Assembly (NCBI RefSeq): GCF_009664085.1
Contig: NZ_CP039268.1
Location: 481,501-545,500, forward strand
From: Thermochromatium tepidum ATCC 43061
GTDB taxonomy: Bacteria > Pseudomonadota > Gammaproteobacteria > Chromatiales > Chromatiaceae
DNA: 64,000 nt
Reading direction: 5' to 3'
Shown: positions 1 to 8,529 of the stretch, piece after piece
Layout of the letters: every line of letters starts with the position of its first letter
Numbering within the stretch: the stretch's first letter is position 1
Program-made: the position numbers and the translations under genes
Notes under the pieces: generated by a model
Databases searched by the model: none
What the model was told of the DNA's origin: nothing
The model's input: the letters and a program-made list of their open reading frames with translations, nothing else

Positions 1-38
1 TCGCGCGGAACATCGAAGGCAAGTTGTAGCCAGGGCAT
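1..38 (-). CDS. prmA: Ribosomal protein L11 methyltransferase, N-terminal fragment (gene runs off the window)
   Basis: Only the first twelve codons are inside the window. Read on the minus strand from the ATG at 38 they give MPWLQLAFDVPR, which matches the very conserved beginning of PrmA, the SAM-dependent enzyme that trimethylates ribosomal protein L11. The gene is divergent from pntAA with about 240 bp between the two starts. The call rests on a short N-terminal match only, so it needs the neighbouring sequence for confirmation. Confidence 0.6.
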   Translation of the reverse strand, partial: MPWLQLAFDVPR

Positions 39-198
39 GAAGTCGGACCAGGGTTGGGTGCGACGATCAAAGCGCGCGATTGTAGCCTGTTCGGCTGTCG
101 GCGTTCAGTGCCGTATCGAGCGCATGGCGGAAGTCGCAACATCGACAGGCGCCGCGACCGTCCCCGAGACAGGGCGAAGACTTCGGAATATTAACAAG

Positions 199-227
199 TT
201 GCGATCGACCAATGCGCTCGGGATAAT
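199..227 (+). promoter_or_regulatory. Candidate sigma-70 promoter for the pnt operon
   Basis: TTGCGA (199-204) and GATAAT (222-227) are separated by exactly 17 bp, a good sigma-70 arrangement. Transcription would start near 234, leaving a leader of about 50 nt before the pntAA ATG at 283. This is judged from motif and spacing only. Confidence 0.45.
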
Positions 228-282
228 GCGCGCATTTTGCCGCCCAGGGGGTGGCACACCACAACAGGGGCGAATCGTTAGC

Positions 283-1380
283 ATGAAGATTGGAATTCCG
301 TTGGAGACTCGCCCAGGCGAGAGGCGCGTGGCCTCGACGCCCGAGGTCGTGAAGAAACTGGTCGACCAGGGGTTTGCGGTCGTGGTCGAGCGCGGCGCCG
401 GGGTGCGTGCCGGCTATCCGGATGCCGATTACGAGGCGGCCGGCGCTAGTCTGACCGACCGTGCCGGCGCCTATGACGTCGACCTGCTGCTCAGGGTCCG
501 CCGTCCGGACGAAACCGAGGTCGAGGCCATGCGCGCCGGCGGACTCTACATCGGTCTGCTCGAATCCTGCGGCGAGGACGCGATCCTGTCGCGCCTACTG
601 GCCAAGGGGATGCGCGTCCTGGCGTTGGAGCGGATGCCGCGTACCTCACGCGCCCAGGCGATGGACGTGCTGTCTTCGCAGAGCAACATTGCCGGCTATC
701 GCGCCGTGATCGAGGCCGCCGCGCGCTATGGGCGCTTCCTGCCGATGATGATGACCTCGGCCGGTTCGGCCAAGCCGGCGCGGGTGGTGGTGCTGGGCGC
801 GGGTGTGGCCGGACTTCAGGCGATCGCCACGGCACGCCGCTTAGGCGCGGATGTCTACGCCTATGACGTGCGCCCCGAGACGCGCGAGCAGATCCTCTCG
901 CTCGGTGCCAAGCCGATCGATCTCGATCTCGGCGAGAGCGGCGCGGGGGAGGGCGGCTATGCCCGTGAACTCTCCGACGAGGCCAAGGCGCGCCAGCAGG
1001 CCGCACTCGCCGACGTGCTGGCCAAGGCGCATATCATCGTCACCACGGCGCTCATCCCCTGCCGCCGCGCGCCTGTGCTGGTGACCGAGGACGTGGTCCG
1101 GCAGATGCGCCCCGGCTCGGTCATCGTCGATCTGGCGGCGGCCAGTGGCGGCAACTGTCCGCTCACCGTCGCCGACGCGATCGTCGAGCGTCATGGTGTC
1201 ACCCTGGTCGGTCTGACCAACTTCCCGGCCTTGGTCCCGGCGGATGCGAGCGCCTTCTATGCGCGCAACCTGCTCAATCTGATCGAGATCATGTTCGAGT
1301 GTGGCGCGTCCGGTCCGAAACTCAAGGATCTAACCGCCGACGACATCACGGCGGCCATGCTGGTCCAGGCGGTCTCTTGA
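283..1380 (+). CDS. pntAA: NAD(P) transhydrogenase subunit alpha, part 1 (NAD-binding domain I)
   Basis: This 365-aa cytoplasmic subunit binds NAD(H) in the proton-translocating transhydrogenase, which transfers hydride between NADH and NADP+ at the expense of the proton gradient. The start is set at ATG 283 because MKIGIPLETRPGERRV is the family N-terminus; the frame is open upstream but that extension has no family similarity. A Rossmann motif, VVVLGAGVAGLQAI, lies at about residues 167-180, and the C-terminal half ends in the usual domain I helices. The gene belongs to the split type, in which the alpha chain is encoded by two genes. pntAB follows 126 bp later and pntB after that, so the complete enzyme is encoded here. 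The gap to pntAB holds a GC-rich inverted repeat (about 1414-1436) and a run of seven T. Confidence 0.95.
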   Translation: MKIGIPLETRPGERRVASTPEVVKKLVDQGFAVVVERGAGVRAGYPDADYEAAGASLTDRAGAYDVDLLLRVRRPDETEVEAMRAGGLYIGLLESCGEDAILSRLLAKGMRVLALERMPRTSRAQAMDVLSSQSNIAGYRAVIEAAARYGRFLPMMMTSAGSAKPARVVVLGAGVAGLQAIATARRLGADVYAYDVRPETREQILSLGAKPIDLDLGESGAGEGGYARELSDEAKARQQAALADVLAKAHIIVTTALIPCRRAPVLVTEDVVRQMRPGSVIVDLAAASGGNCPLTVADAIVERHGVTLVGLTNFPALVPADASAFYARNLLNLIEIMFECGASGPKLKDLTADDITAAMLVQAVS

Positions 1381-1506
1381 ACGACTTGCATACCCTGACC
1401 CCCTTTCCCGAATCCCTCTCCGCGAGGGGGGAGGGGCCAACAGCATCCTGGCCGGTTGCGTTTTTTTACTCAAGGCGCGATCCGCCTCATATCAGGAGTC
1501 ACATAC

Positions 1507-1806
1507 ATGTCTGAGGCACTCGATCCCTCGTTGATCGCCCTCTATGTCTTCGTCCTGGCCTGTTTCATCGGCTACTGGGTGATCTGGGGCGTCACGCCCT
1601 CGCTGCATACGCCACTGGTGGCGCTCACCAATGCCATCTCCGGCATCGTCCTGATCGGCGCGCTCCTGGTCGCGGGCGATCCGCAGGCCGGACTGTTGAT
1701 CCAGTCGATCGGCTTCGTCGCCGTACTGCTGGCCTCGATCAACGTCTTCGGCGGCTTTCTGGTCACGCACCGGATGCTGTCGATGTTCAAGAAGAAAAAG
1801 CACTAA
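1507..1806 (+). CDS. pntAB: NAD(P) transhydrogenase subunit alpha, part 2 (membrane)
   Basis: A 99-aa protein with three hydrophobic segments, forming the membrane part (domain II) contributed by the alpha chain of proton-translocating transhydrogenase. ATG 1507 is preferred over the longer frame because it has an AGGAGT ribosome-binding site at 1494-1499 and leaves the family-typical start [10 protein letters not shown]. The C-terminus is the usual basic tail after [12 protein letters not shown]. pntB begins 12 bp downstream, so the two are surely co-transcribed. Confidence 0.93.
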   Translation: MSEALDPSLIALYVFVLACFIGYWVIWGVTPSLHTPLVALTNAISGIVLIGALLVAGDPQAGLLIQSIGFVAVLLASINVFGGFLVTHRMLSMFKKKKH

Positions 1807-1818
1807 GGGCGGACAGCG

Positions 1819-3219
1819 ATGGAATTCACGGTCAATCATCAGGCGCTGGCCTATCTGGTCGCGGCGATCCTGTTCATCCTCGGCCTCAAGGGGCTGACCC
1901 ATCCGGCGAGCGCGCGGCGCGGCAATCTGTACGCCATGCTCGGCATGGTCATCGCCGTCGTCGCCACCCTGCTCGCGCGTGAGGTGCAGTCCTACGGCTT
2001 CATCCTCGCCGGGATCGCGGGCGGCGCCATCCTCGGGTCCGGCGTCGCGATGCGCATCCAGATGACGGCCATGCCACAACTGGTCGCGGCACTGCACAGC
2101 TTCGTGGGTCTGGCGGCGGTGCTGGTCGGGATCGGTACCTTTCTGAGCAAGGACGCCGCCGGTCAGCTGAATGCCGTCCTGATGGGCGAGATCTCGGCGG
2201 GCGTGGTGATCGGCGCCATCACCTTCACCGGCTCGGTCATCGCCTTTGGCAAGCTCCAGGGGCTGCTCTCAGGGGCGCCGGTCAAGTTCAGAGGCCAGCA
2301 TCTGCTCAATGCGGTCATCGGCGCACTGACCATTGCGCTGGCGTTGCATTTCGCTATGACCGGTAGCCTAGTCTCTCTGGCCCTGATGACGGTGCTGGCG
2401 CTCGTCATCGGCGTGACCCTGATCATCCCGATCGGCGGGGCGGACATGCCGGTCATCATCTCGATGCTCAACAGCTATTCGGGCTGGGCGGCGGCGGCGA
2501 CCGGATTCACGCTACACAACCCTCTGCTGATCATCGTCGGCGCCATCGTCGGCTGCTCGGGCGCGATCCTGTCCTTCATCATGTGCAGGGCGATGAACCG
2601 CTCGATCCTCCATGTCGTCTTCGGGGGTTTCGGCTCCGATGGCGGCTCAGGCGATAGCACAGGCGCCCAGGCGGCGGAAAAGGGCATCAAGTCGGCCGCG
2701 ATCGAGGATGTGGTCTATTGGATCGAGGACGCAAACAAGGTCATCATCGTGCCCGGCTATGGCATGGCCGTCGCGCAGGCCCAACATGCGCTCAAGGAGC
2801 TGTCCGAGCTGCTCGGGGCGCGCGGGGTCGAGGTCAAGTTCGCGATCCACCCGGTCGCGGGGCGCATGCCGGGGCACATGAACGTGCTGCTGGCCGAGGC
2901 CGACATCCCCTACGATCAGGTGCTGGAGATGGATGAGATCAACCCCGAGTTTCCAGGGACCGACGTGGTACTGGTGGTCGGGGCCAATGACGTGGTCAAT
3001 CCAGCCGCCAAGGAGGACCCGACCAGCCCCATCTACGGCATGCCGATCCTCGAGGCCGGGCGCGCGCGTCAGGTCTATTTCCTCAAGCGCTCGATGCGCC
3101 CGGGGTATTCAGGCGTCGACAACCTGCTGTTCTATCAGGACAACACCTATCTGGTGTTCGGCGACGCCAAGGACACCATCGAGGGGATGAATACGGCGCT
3201 CAAGGGCGGAGGGCATTGA
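1819..3219 (+). CDS. pntB: NAD(P) transhydrogenase subunit beta
   Basis: A 466-aa subunit that completes the transhydrogenase. Roughly residues 1-265 are a chain of hydrophobic helices (domain II, the proton path). The C-terminal ~180 residues form the NADP(H)-binding domain III, with the motif VIIVPGYGMAVAQAQHAL and the following GRMPGHMNVLLAEA loop. Length and motif order are normal for PntB. It is the third gene of the operon, 12 bp after pntAB, and its stop overlaps the TTG proposed as a start for the next gene. Making NADPH from NADH suits an autotroph, but that physiological role is inferred. Confidence 0.95.
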   Translation: MEFTVNHQALAYLVAAILFILGLKGLTHPASARRGNLYAMLGMVIAVVATLLAREVQSYGFILAGIAGGAILGSGVAMRIQMTAMPQLVAALHSFVGLAAVLVGIGTFLSKDAAGQLNAVLMGEISAGVVIGAITFTGSVIAFGKLQGLLSGAPVKFRGQHLLNAVIGALTIALALHFAMTGSLVSLALMTVLALVIGVTLIIPIGGADMPVIISMLNSYSGWAAAATGFTLHNPLLIIVGAIVGCSGAILSFIMCRAMNRSILHVVFGGFGSDGGSGDSTGAQAAEKGIKSAAIEDVVYWIEDANKVIIVPGYGMAVAQAQHALKELSELLGARGVEVKFAIHPVAGRMPGHMNVLLAEADIPYDQVLEMDEINPEFPGTDVVLVVGANDVVNPAAKEDPTSPIYGMPILEAGRARQVYFLKRSMRPGYSGVDNLLFYQDNTYLVFGDAKDTIEGMNTALKGGGH

Positions 3220-4487
3220 GCTGGTTCGCCTCCAGCGCCAGGACGATGACCCAGGACACCCTGACCAAAGCCACCGTCATCCTGATGACGCTCGCGATCT
3301 CGGCGCTCTTCCTCGCCATGATCCAGCCCTTCCTGATGACGCTCCTGCTCGCCGGGATCTTCAGCGCCCTGGCGCGCCCGCTCTATCTGCGACTGCAGGC
3401 CCGGCTCGGTTGTAGCGCGTCGCTCGCCTCACTCCTGACCCTGCTGCTGCTTGCGATCATGGTGCTGATCCCGGCGGTCTTTCTGATCACGGTCCTGATC
3501 GGCCAGGCACTCGATGTCAGTCAGCTGATCACGGTCTGGGTCCGGGGCGTGATCGAGGATCCGACCGACTTCATGGCTGGGCTCCAGCATCTGCCCTTCT
3601 ATGAGGAGATCCTGGAGCATCGTGGACTGATCCTGCAGCAGGCCGGGCAAGCGGCAACCCTGATCAGCAAGTTCCTGGTCGATTGGGTGTCATCGGTCAT
3701 GCTCAAGACCGTCAATTTCGTCTTCTTGACCTTCGTACTGCTCTATAGCCTGTTCTTCCTGCTGATGGACGGGCCGAAGTTCATCCTCAAGCTACTCTAC
3801 TATCTGCCGCTCCAGACCCGCGATGAGCGTCTGCTGCTCGACAAGTTCGCCTCGGTGACGCGCGCAACGCTCAAGGGCTCATTGCTCATTGGATTGCTGC
3901 AGGGCGGCCTGGCGGGCATCGCCTTCGCCGTCGTGGGCATCGACAACGCCGTGTTCTGGGGCACGGTCATGGCGATCCTGTCGATCATCCCCAATGTCGG
4001 CACCTCCCTGGTCTGGGGCCCAGCAGCGGTCATCCTCATCGTTCAGGGCTCGGTGCTGAAGGGCGTCTTGCTTGCGCTCTTCTGCGGTCTGGTCGTCGGC
4101 AGTCTGGACAATCTGCTGCGCCCGATCCTGGTCGGCAAGGACACCAAGATGCACGAGCTGATGATCTTCTTCAGCACGCTCGGCGGTCTTCTGATGTTTG
4201 GCCTGCCGGGACTCTTCATCGGGCCTGTGATCGCCTCGCTTCTGATCTCGATCTGGGAGATCTATGGCGTCGAGTTTGCAGACGTGCTGCCTGAGGTGGG
4301 CGAGTCGCTGGTCGAGCAGTTGACCAGGGGCCTGTCTGAGTCCGAGACCGCCCAATGCGACCAGGATCCACAGGGGGCGTGCACCGATGGTCTGAACGAT
4401 TCCGGACGAGCCGAGGGGTCGGACTCTGATATCTTGGTCGAAACACCCCCATCGTCCGCCCCCGGATCCGACGAACGCCCTAAGTAA
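3216..4487 (+). CDS. AI-2E family (PerM-type) membrane permease
   Basis: A 423-aa polytopic membrane protein of the PerM/AI-2E exporter family, with about eight hydrophobic segments and the family C-terminal region around DNLLRPILVGKDTKMHELMI. The substrate is unknown for most members. The TTG at 3216 overlaps the pntB stop by four bases; an internal ATG at 3246 (MTQDTLTK) is the alternative start and matches the usual family length better. The last ~65 residues are hydrophilic and acidic, unlike the core. A miniature insertion element begins in the stop codon region, so the native 3' end may have been altered by that insertion. Confidence 0.85.
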   Translation: MSWFASSARTMTQDTLTKATVILMTLAISALFLAMIQPFLMTLLLAGIFSALARPLYLRLQARLGCSASLASLLTLLLLAIMVLIPAVFLITVLIGQALDVSQLITVWVRGVIEDPTDFMAGLQHLPFYEEILEHRGLILQQAGQAATLISKFLVDWVSSVMLKTVNFVFLTFVLLYSLFFLLMDGPKFILKLLYYLPLQTRDERLLLDKFASVTRATLKGSLLIGLLQGGLAGIAFAVVGIDNAVFWGTVMAILSIIPNVGTSLVWGPAAVILIVQGSVLKGVLLALFCGLVVGSLDNLLRPILVGKDTKMHELMIFFSTLGGLLMFGLPGLFIGPVIASLLISIWEIYGVEFADVLPEVGESLVEQLTRGLSESETAQCDQDPQGACTDGLNDSGRAEGSDSDILVETPPSSAPGSDERPK

Positions 4488-4742
4488 ACAACCCTCGACT
4501 GAAGTCGAAGGCTTTATTGTGAGACGCAGCAAACATGGTTGACCACATCCCCAACATTGGGCGTGTTTACAGCCGCCCTTGGCAGCGGGGCCCCGCTGCC
4601 AATCCGGGCCAGGTTTCGACTGGCGTTACAGTCGGCGTGCGCCCGGAGACCACACTGTATTATACACCACATGGTGCGCTTCGCGCACCCGCCATTCCTC
4701 CCGCGACTCAAGTCGCGGGTTTCCTTGCGGAGGGTCTATGAA
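4484..4742 (-). mobile_element. Miniature IS200/IS605-type (TnpB-derived) element, copy 1
   Basis: This 259-bp unit recurs almost unchanged at 46589-46853. Read on the minus strand it starts with a left-end palindrome (CCCGCGACT/AGTCGCGGG, 4700-4719). After a short spacer it encodes the last ~45 codons of a TnpB nuclease, including AHADCNASRNLARIGSG, which carries the conserved third RuvC aspartate. It ends with an imperfect right-end palindrome (CCTTCGACT/AGTCGAGG, 4492-4510). There is no tnpA and no tnpB body, so it is a non-autonomous derivative. The flank of the left end is TTCAT on the element strand in both copies, a likely target pentanucleotide. The retained 3' part of tnpB and the right end are where the guide (omega) RNA is encoded in active elements. 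Confidence 0.75.
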
Positions 4743-4872
4743 AAATGGACCGGTCTGGGGTGTGGCCCAGCCTAAGACCGGGATGTGAATGCGTCCAGGG
4801 ATCTTCTCTGGGCGATGGCTTGGCCGCCCTTAAACCGCCTTCAGACGAGTCCCGCCGTGTCAGCCTGTGGCT

Positions 4873-4897
4873 CCGCCTGCGCGCAGCGCGCAGGCGG
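4873..4897. repeat. Perfect GC-rich palindrome downstream of dsrC
   Basis: Two 12-base arms (CCGCCTGCGCGC and its complement) flank a single A. It lies 56 bp past the stop of the minus-strand dsrC gene. There is no T-tract, so it could be a REP-like palindrome or a weak terminator. Related GC-rich hairpins occur at 19715-19747 and 34792-34813. Confidence 0.5.
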
Positions 4898-4952
4898 GTG
4901 AACAGGCAGGCGTCAGTCTGAATGGAACGGTGAATGGGCGATCGGCATGTGG

Positions 4953-5324
4953 TTATTGGACGCTGCCGAAGGATTTATCGACCGCGCCCGAGGGGGCCTT
5001 GAGACCTGCGAAACGGCAGCCCTGGGCGACCGGGCCGCCCGGGAAGAGACGATAGAGATACTTCAGTCCACCCTGGGAATGGAAGGACTCGTCGAGCGCG
5101 TCATGGAGCTCGCGGATATTGGGATGTTCGTGACGCGCGAAATAGTTCTGCAGGGCCTTGAGCATACGCCAATGATCGGCGGTGAGTTCGATTCCGTCGC
5201 GCCGGGCTGCCTCCTCGGCGATCGATCGATTCCAGTTGACCGGGGCCTGCGGAAAGTCGGGGTCAAAGACGCTGATCGCGCCTGGATTCAGGATCTCGGC
5301 CATTGTCTGGGTCTTGGTCGGCAT
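4953..5324 (-). CDS. DsrC/TusE-family sulfur relay protein lacking the penultimate cysteine
   Basis: A 123-aa cytoplasmic protein of the DsrC/TusE family, which carries sulfur as a persulfide between TusA/DsrE-type donors and acceptors. The start is ATG 5324, preceded by GGGAGG; the frame is open further upstream but without similarity. The DsrC fold core is clear, with LTADHWRMLKALQNYF at 48-63 and KYLYRLFPGGP at 88-98. The C-terminal arm holds the first conserved cysteine (C103, in QGCRFAGL), but the position of the penultimate catalytic cysteine, 11 residues later, is alanine (A114). The tail then extends by nine residues, DKSFGSVQ at the end. It is therefore not the canonical two-cysteine DsrC of sulfite reductase; a single-cysteine carrier or regulator is more likely. 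No dsr genes are adjacent. Confidence 0.85.
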   Translation of the reverse strand: MPTKTQTMAEILNPGAISVFDPDFPQAPVNWNRSIAEEAARRDGIELTADHWRMLKALQNYFARHEHPNIRELHDALDESFHSQGGLKYLYRLFPGGPVAQGCRFAGLKAPSGAVDKSFGSVQ

Positions 5325-5410
5325 GTTCGTCCTCCCGGTGTCGTGTTGTCGCTCGTACTGTCGATCCGGCCCGGAGGCCGGGGCTGGACGCTGGATTGTC
5401 TCCATGACTT

Positions 5411-5670
5411 GACATCCTCCCCGGCCTTCCGTCCGGAGATTCATACGGCGCTTTAAGGCGCGGCATTGAGCCACACCTTAAAGTCGCTTCGGTGGGTTCC
5501 TGGGCCGAGTGCGCAACCGCTGCTCGTCTCTCCACAGGCGTGACTTCCGGCGTGCCCCGCCGGAAGTCGCCTTGGGTATCGGCGACAACAGGATTGTAGG
5601 ACGGCTGCGCCGTCCGCGCGATCCTTCCTTGGCCTTCAGGCCAAGGCCTGTCGCGCACCGGGTCATCCGG
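5411..5670 (-). pseudogene. Remnant of the 3' end of a tnpB element (IS200/IS605 type)
   Basis: On the minus strand this stretch encodes TPVERRAAVAHSAQEPTEAT and neighbouring residues, resembling the C-terminal tail of many bacterial TnpB proteins. It finishes in an imperfect palindrome (5417-5438) followed by GATGTCA, a typical right end of this family. No upstream tnpB body or transposase remains. Two further small hairpins, GGACGGC/GCCGTCC and TTGGCCT/AGGCCAA, lie at 5600-5650. It sits just upstream of the dsrC-like gene and probably overlaps its promoter region. Confidence 0.5.
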
Positions 5671-5725
5671 TCATCGTCAATCGGGAAGAGTTGAGCCTTT
5701 TCCCGAGGAGTTCAAGATAGAGCGG

Positions 5726-6313
5726 CTATTCTCGGGTGCGGCCTCTGTAGTCCCAGGGTTGCTGATGTTCGCCGCGACGACCCCAGATGCCGCGCTTGGC
5801 GGCGCGCGCCGCCCGCTCGGTCCTCAGATAGCGCGAGTCGTCGCAGAACTGCCGATAGACGGCGGCCTGACCGGCCTCGACCATGTCCAGATTGAGTAGG
5901 CGCGGTTTGGCGTCCGTGGTGTAGATCTCGCCGACCGTGCGTCCATACTGATCCCGGTCGATCTTGAGCAATCTGACATTGGACGGCGTGATGGATTGCA
6001 GATAATCGCGCGCGCGCGTACCCCAGGGCTTTTGGGCTATTTCAGGCGCGTCGATGCAGTAGAGTCGCACCCTCTCCAACCGGGTGCCGCAGCGCAGATT
6101 CATTGTGTCGCCGTCGCTGATCTTTTCCACCCGGCAGTCCTGACCGCTCAGGGGGAGCCTCCAGGTATTCGGGATCAGCGCGCCAGCCCAGCGCTCGACC
6201 GCCCAGAGCGCGAGTACGGCCAGGACGACGCTGCCGACCGAGCGTGCCGAGAACCGTCCCGGGTTTCTGAGTTTCGCGCGCAGAGAGTGCTTGAGGAAGG
6301 TTTGCGGTCTCAA
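5726..6313 (-). CDS. Thermonuclease-family (SNase-like) protein, membrane-anchored
   Basis: A 195-aa protein with an N-terminal hydrophobic segment (about residues 26-44), then a staphylococcal nuclease-like fold. The pattern DGDTMNLRC, RLYCIDAPE, KIDRDQYGRTVGEIY covers the expected calcium-binding and catalytic arginine/glutamate region. It probably acts as a periplasmic or surface nuclease; that location is inferred from the anchor. The only start available is TTG 6313, which overlaps the ppk1 stop (TTGA), so the gene is translationally coupled to ppk1. Confidence 0.85.
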   Translation of the reverse strand: MRPQTFLKHSLRAKLRNPGRFSARSVGSVVLAVLALWAVERWAGALIPNTWRLPLSGQDCRVEKISDGDTMNLRCGTRLERVRLYCIDAPEIAQKPWGTRARDYLQSITPSNVRLLKIDRDQYGRTVGEIYTTDAKPRLLNLDMVEAGQAAVYRQFCDDSRYLRTERAARAAKRGIWGRRGEHQQPWDYRGRTRE

Positions 6314-8529
6314 GCCTGTACCTTTTCACGCAGTCGCCACTGAAAATGGCTCAGCAGCCGGGAGCGTACCTTTTTTTCTTTATGCTTGGCAGCGGCGGCC
6401 AGACGTTTCTCAGCCAGGCTGATCAGGGTTTCCTGGGCGCCCTTTTGGCTGTCGTCCTCGGGCGTGCGCTGGGTGTAGTGACCATTGGCATCCATGTCCC
6501 AGGCCGAGCGGGTGTCAGAAAACTGCACGTCTAGGATCAGACGCAGCTCCTGACGCAGCTCCGGACTCTCGACCGGGGCATGGACCTCGACCCGGCTTTC
6601 GAGATTGCGCCGCATCATGTCCGCCGAGCCGATGTAGTACTCCTCCTGGCCAGCGTTGCGGAAATAGAGGATGCGTGCATGCTCCAGGAAGCGCCCAACG
6701 ATCGAGACCACACGCGCCCGTTCGCTCAAGCCAGGGATGCCAGGGCGGAAGCGGCAGGTGTCGCGCACGATCAGATCGACCTGCACCCCGGCGCGGCTGG
6801 CCTTGTAGAGCGCACGGGTGATGTCGGGGTCTTCGAGGGCGTTCATCTTCATCTGGATGCAGCCGCCGCCGTTGCGCTTGTGATGCTCGATCTCGCGGTT
6901 GATCTTGTCGAGGATGGCGCGCTTGAGGTTATAAGGCGCCACCAGGATCTTGCGGTAGCTCGGCGGCGGCGAGTAGCCGGTGAGATAGTTGAAGAGCTCG
7001 GTCAGATCCTGACCGATGTCCTCGTCGCAGCCAAGCATCCCGAGGTCGCTATAGAGCTTGGCGGTTCCGGGGTGATAGTTGCCTGTGCCGATGTGGTAGT
7101 AGCGACGCAGTTGCGAGTAATCGCGGCGGACGACGAAGATCAGCTTGCTGTGGGTCTTGAGTCCCATGACCCCATAGGTGACATGGATGCCCTCGGACTC
7201 CAGTCGCCGTGCCCACTGGATGTTGGCCGCCTCGTCAAAGCGTGCCTTGAGCTCGACCAGGACCGCGACCTGCTTGCCGTTGCGCGCGGCCTGGATCAGC
7301 GAGTCGAGGATGGCCCCGGCCGAGGTGCGATACAGGGTCATCTTGATCGCCAGCACCTTGGGATCCTCGGCCGCCGTGCGCAGAAAACGCTCGACCGAGG
7401 TGCTGAAGGGCTGATAGGGATGCTGGAGCAGGATCGGGCCGCTCTCGCGGATGATATGGAAGATGTTGCGTCGGTCGTTGGCGAGCAATGGATGGTCGAC
7501 CGGACGATGCGGCCTATCGTGCAGCTCGGGGATGTCGATGGCGGCGATCTCGAAGAGGTCGCGCAGGGCGAACAGGCCCTCGACCTCAAAGACGTCCTCG
7601 GCCTCGTTGAGGCCCAGCTCGGCGGCGAGCATCCCGCGATGGGTGGCCTCCATACCGGGATCGATCTCCAGCCGCACGATGGGTGCGAAATGGCGCTCGC
7701 GTAGCTCACTCTCGATCATCTCCAAGAGGTCGTTGGCCGCCTCCACGTCCGGTTCGACGATGGCGTTGCGGGTGACCCGGAACAGGGCGCAGGAGACAAA
7801 CTCCATGCCCGGAAACAGCATGTCGAGGTTGTTGATGATCAGGTCTTCGAGCGTGACATAGGTGTGCGAGCCGACGACTGAAATGAATCGTTTGGACACG
7901 TCCTTATGCACCGGCACCTTGACGCGGGCCATGTGGACCTCGTTGCCTTCGGGATAGCGCAGGGTGACGAGTAGGTTGAGCGCCAGGTTGGAGATGAAGG
8001 GGAAAGGATGCGCCGGGTCCATCGCCAGGGGTGTGAGCATGGGGAAGATGTTGGCGCGGAAGTGTTCGCGCAGTCGGGTGCGCTCCGCCTCGGCGAGCTC
8101 ATGATAGGGACAGATGCAAACGCCGTGCGTCTCGAGCTCGGCCATGAGTTCGACATAGACGCGGCGTAGATCGGACTGAAAGGCACGCACCGCGGCCTGA
8201 CACTCCCTGAGCTGTTGAACCGGGGTGCGGCCATCGACCCCTGGGGTATGGACACCGGCGGCGATCTGCTGCTTGAGACCGCCGATACGCTTCATGAAAA
8301 ACTCATCGAGATTGCTACTGACGATGGCCAGGAATTTGACCCGCTCCAGAAGCGGCGTACGTGGATCCTCGGCCTCATGGAGCACACGCCGATTGAAGGC
8401 AAGCCAGGTCAGTTCACGGCTGAGATAGAGGCTAGGATCGTCGAGGTCGACTTCGGGCGGGGGCGGGATTTCCTCGGCGGTCGACTCACTGTAGGTCGCG
8501 TCTTCGGTCAGGGCTTGAATCGTGCTCAT
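6310..8529 (-). CDS. ppk1: Polyphosphate kinase 1
   Basis: A 739-aa enzyme that reversibly transfers the gamma phosphate of ATP to polyphosphate. All four PPK1 domains are visible: the N-terminal helical part (YLSRELTWLAFNRRVL), the head domain, and two C-terminal catalytic domains. The autophosphorylated histidine lies in YGVMGLKTHSKL, and the motif YHIGTGNYHPGTAKLYSD follows. The start is ATG 8529, with AGGA ahead of it. The length is slightly above the family mean because of an acidic N-terminal extension of about 25 residues. The downstream nuclease gene overlaps by four bases. No ppx or phoU is in the window. Confidence 0.96.
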   Translation of the reverse strand: MSTIQALTEDATYSESTAEEIPPPPEVDLDDPSLYLSRELTWLAFNRRVLHEAEDPRTPLLERVKFLAIVSSNLDEFFMKRIGGLKQQIAAGVHTPGVDGRTPVQQLRECQAAVRAFQSDLRRVYVELMAELETHGVCICPYHELAEAERTRLREHFRANIFPMLTPLAMDPAHPFPFISNLALNLLVTLRYPEGNEVHMARVKVPVHKDVSKRFISVVGSHTYVTLEDLIINNLDMLFPGMEFVSCALFRVTRNAIVEPDVEAANDLLEMIESELRERHFAPIVRLEIDPGMEATHRGMLAAELGLNEAEDVFEVEGLFALRDLFEIAAIDIPELHDRPHRPVDHPLLANDRRNIFHIIRESGPILLQHPYQPFSTSVERFLRTAAEDPKVLAIKMTLYRTSAGAILDSLIQAARNGKQVAVLVELKARFDEAANIQWARRLESEGIHVTYGVMGLKTHSKLIFVVRRDYSQLRRYYHIGTGNYHPGTAKLYSDLGMLGCDEDIGQDLTELFNYLTGYSPPPSYRKILVAPYNLKRAILDKINREIEHHKRNGGGCIQMKMNALEDPDITRALYKASRAGVQVDLIVRDTCRFRPGIPGLSERARVVSIVGRFLEHARILYFRNAGQEEYYIGSADMMRRNLESRVEVHAPVESPELRQELRLILDVQFSDTRSAWDMDANGHYTQRTPEDDSQKGAQETLISLAEKRLAAAAKHKEKKVRSRLLSHFQWRLREKVQA

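Noticed and set aside
1414-1436. GC-rich inverted repeat between pntAA and pntAB as a terminator
   Set aside because: The stem is imperfect and the T-run lies about 25 bp downstream; pntAB must be co-expressed with pntAA, so at most it is an attenuating structure.
4738-4788. 16-codon open frame starting at the left end of miniature element copy 1
   Set aside because: The start and ribosome-binding site come from the element; the short product (MKNGPVWGVAQPKTGM) has no features of a real protein.
6580-7704. 374-codon open frame antisense to ppk1
   Set aside because: It is fully contained in the well-supported ppk1 gene and has no similarity to known proteins.
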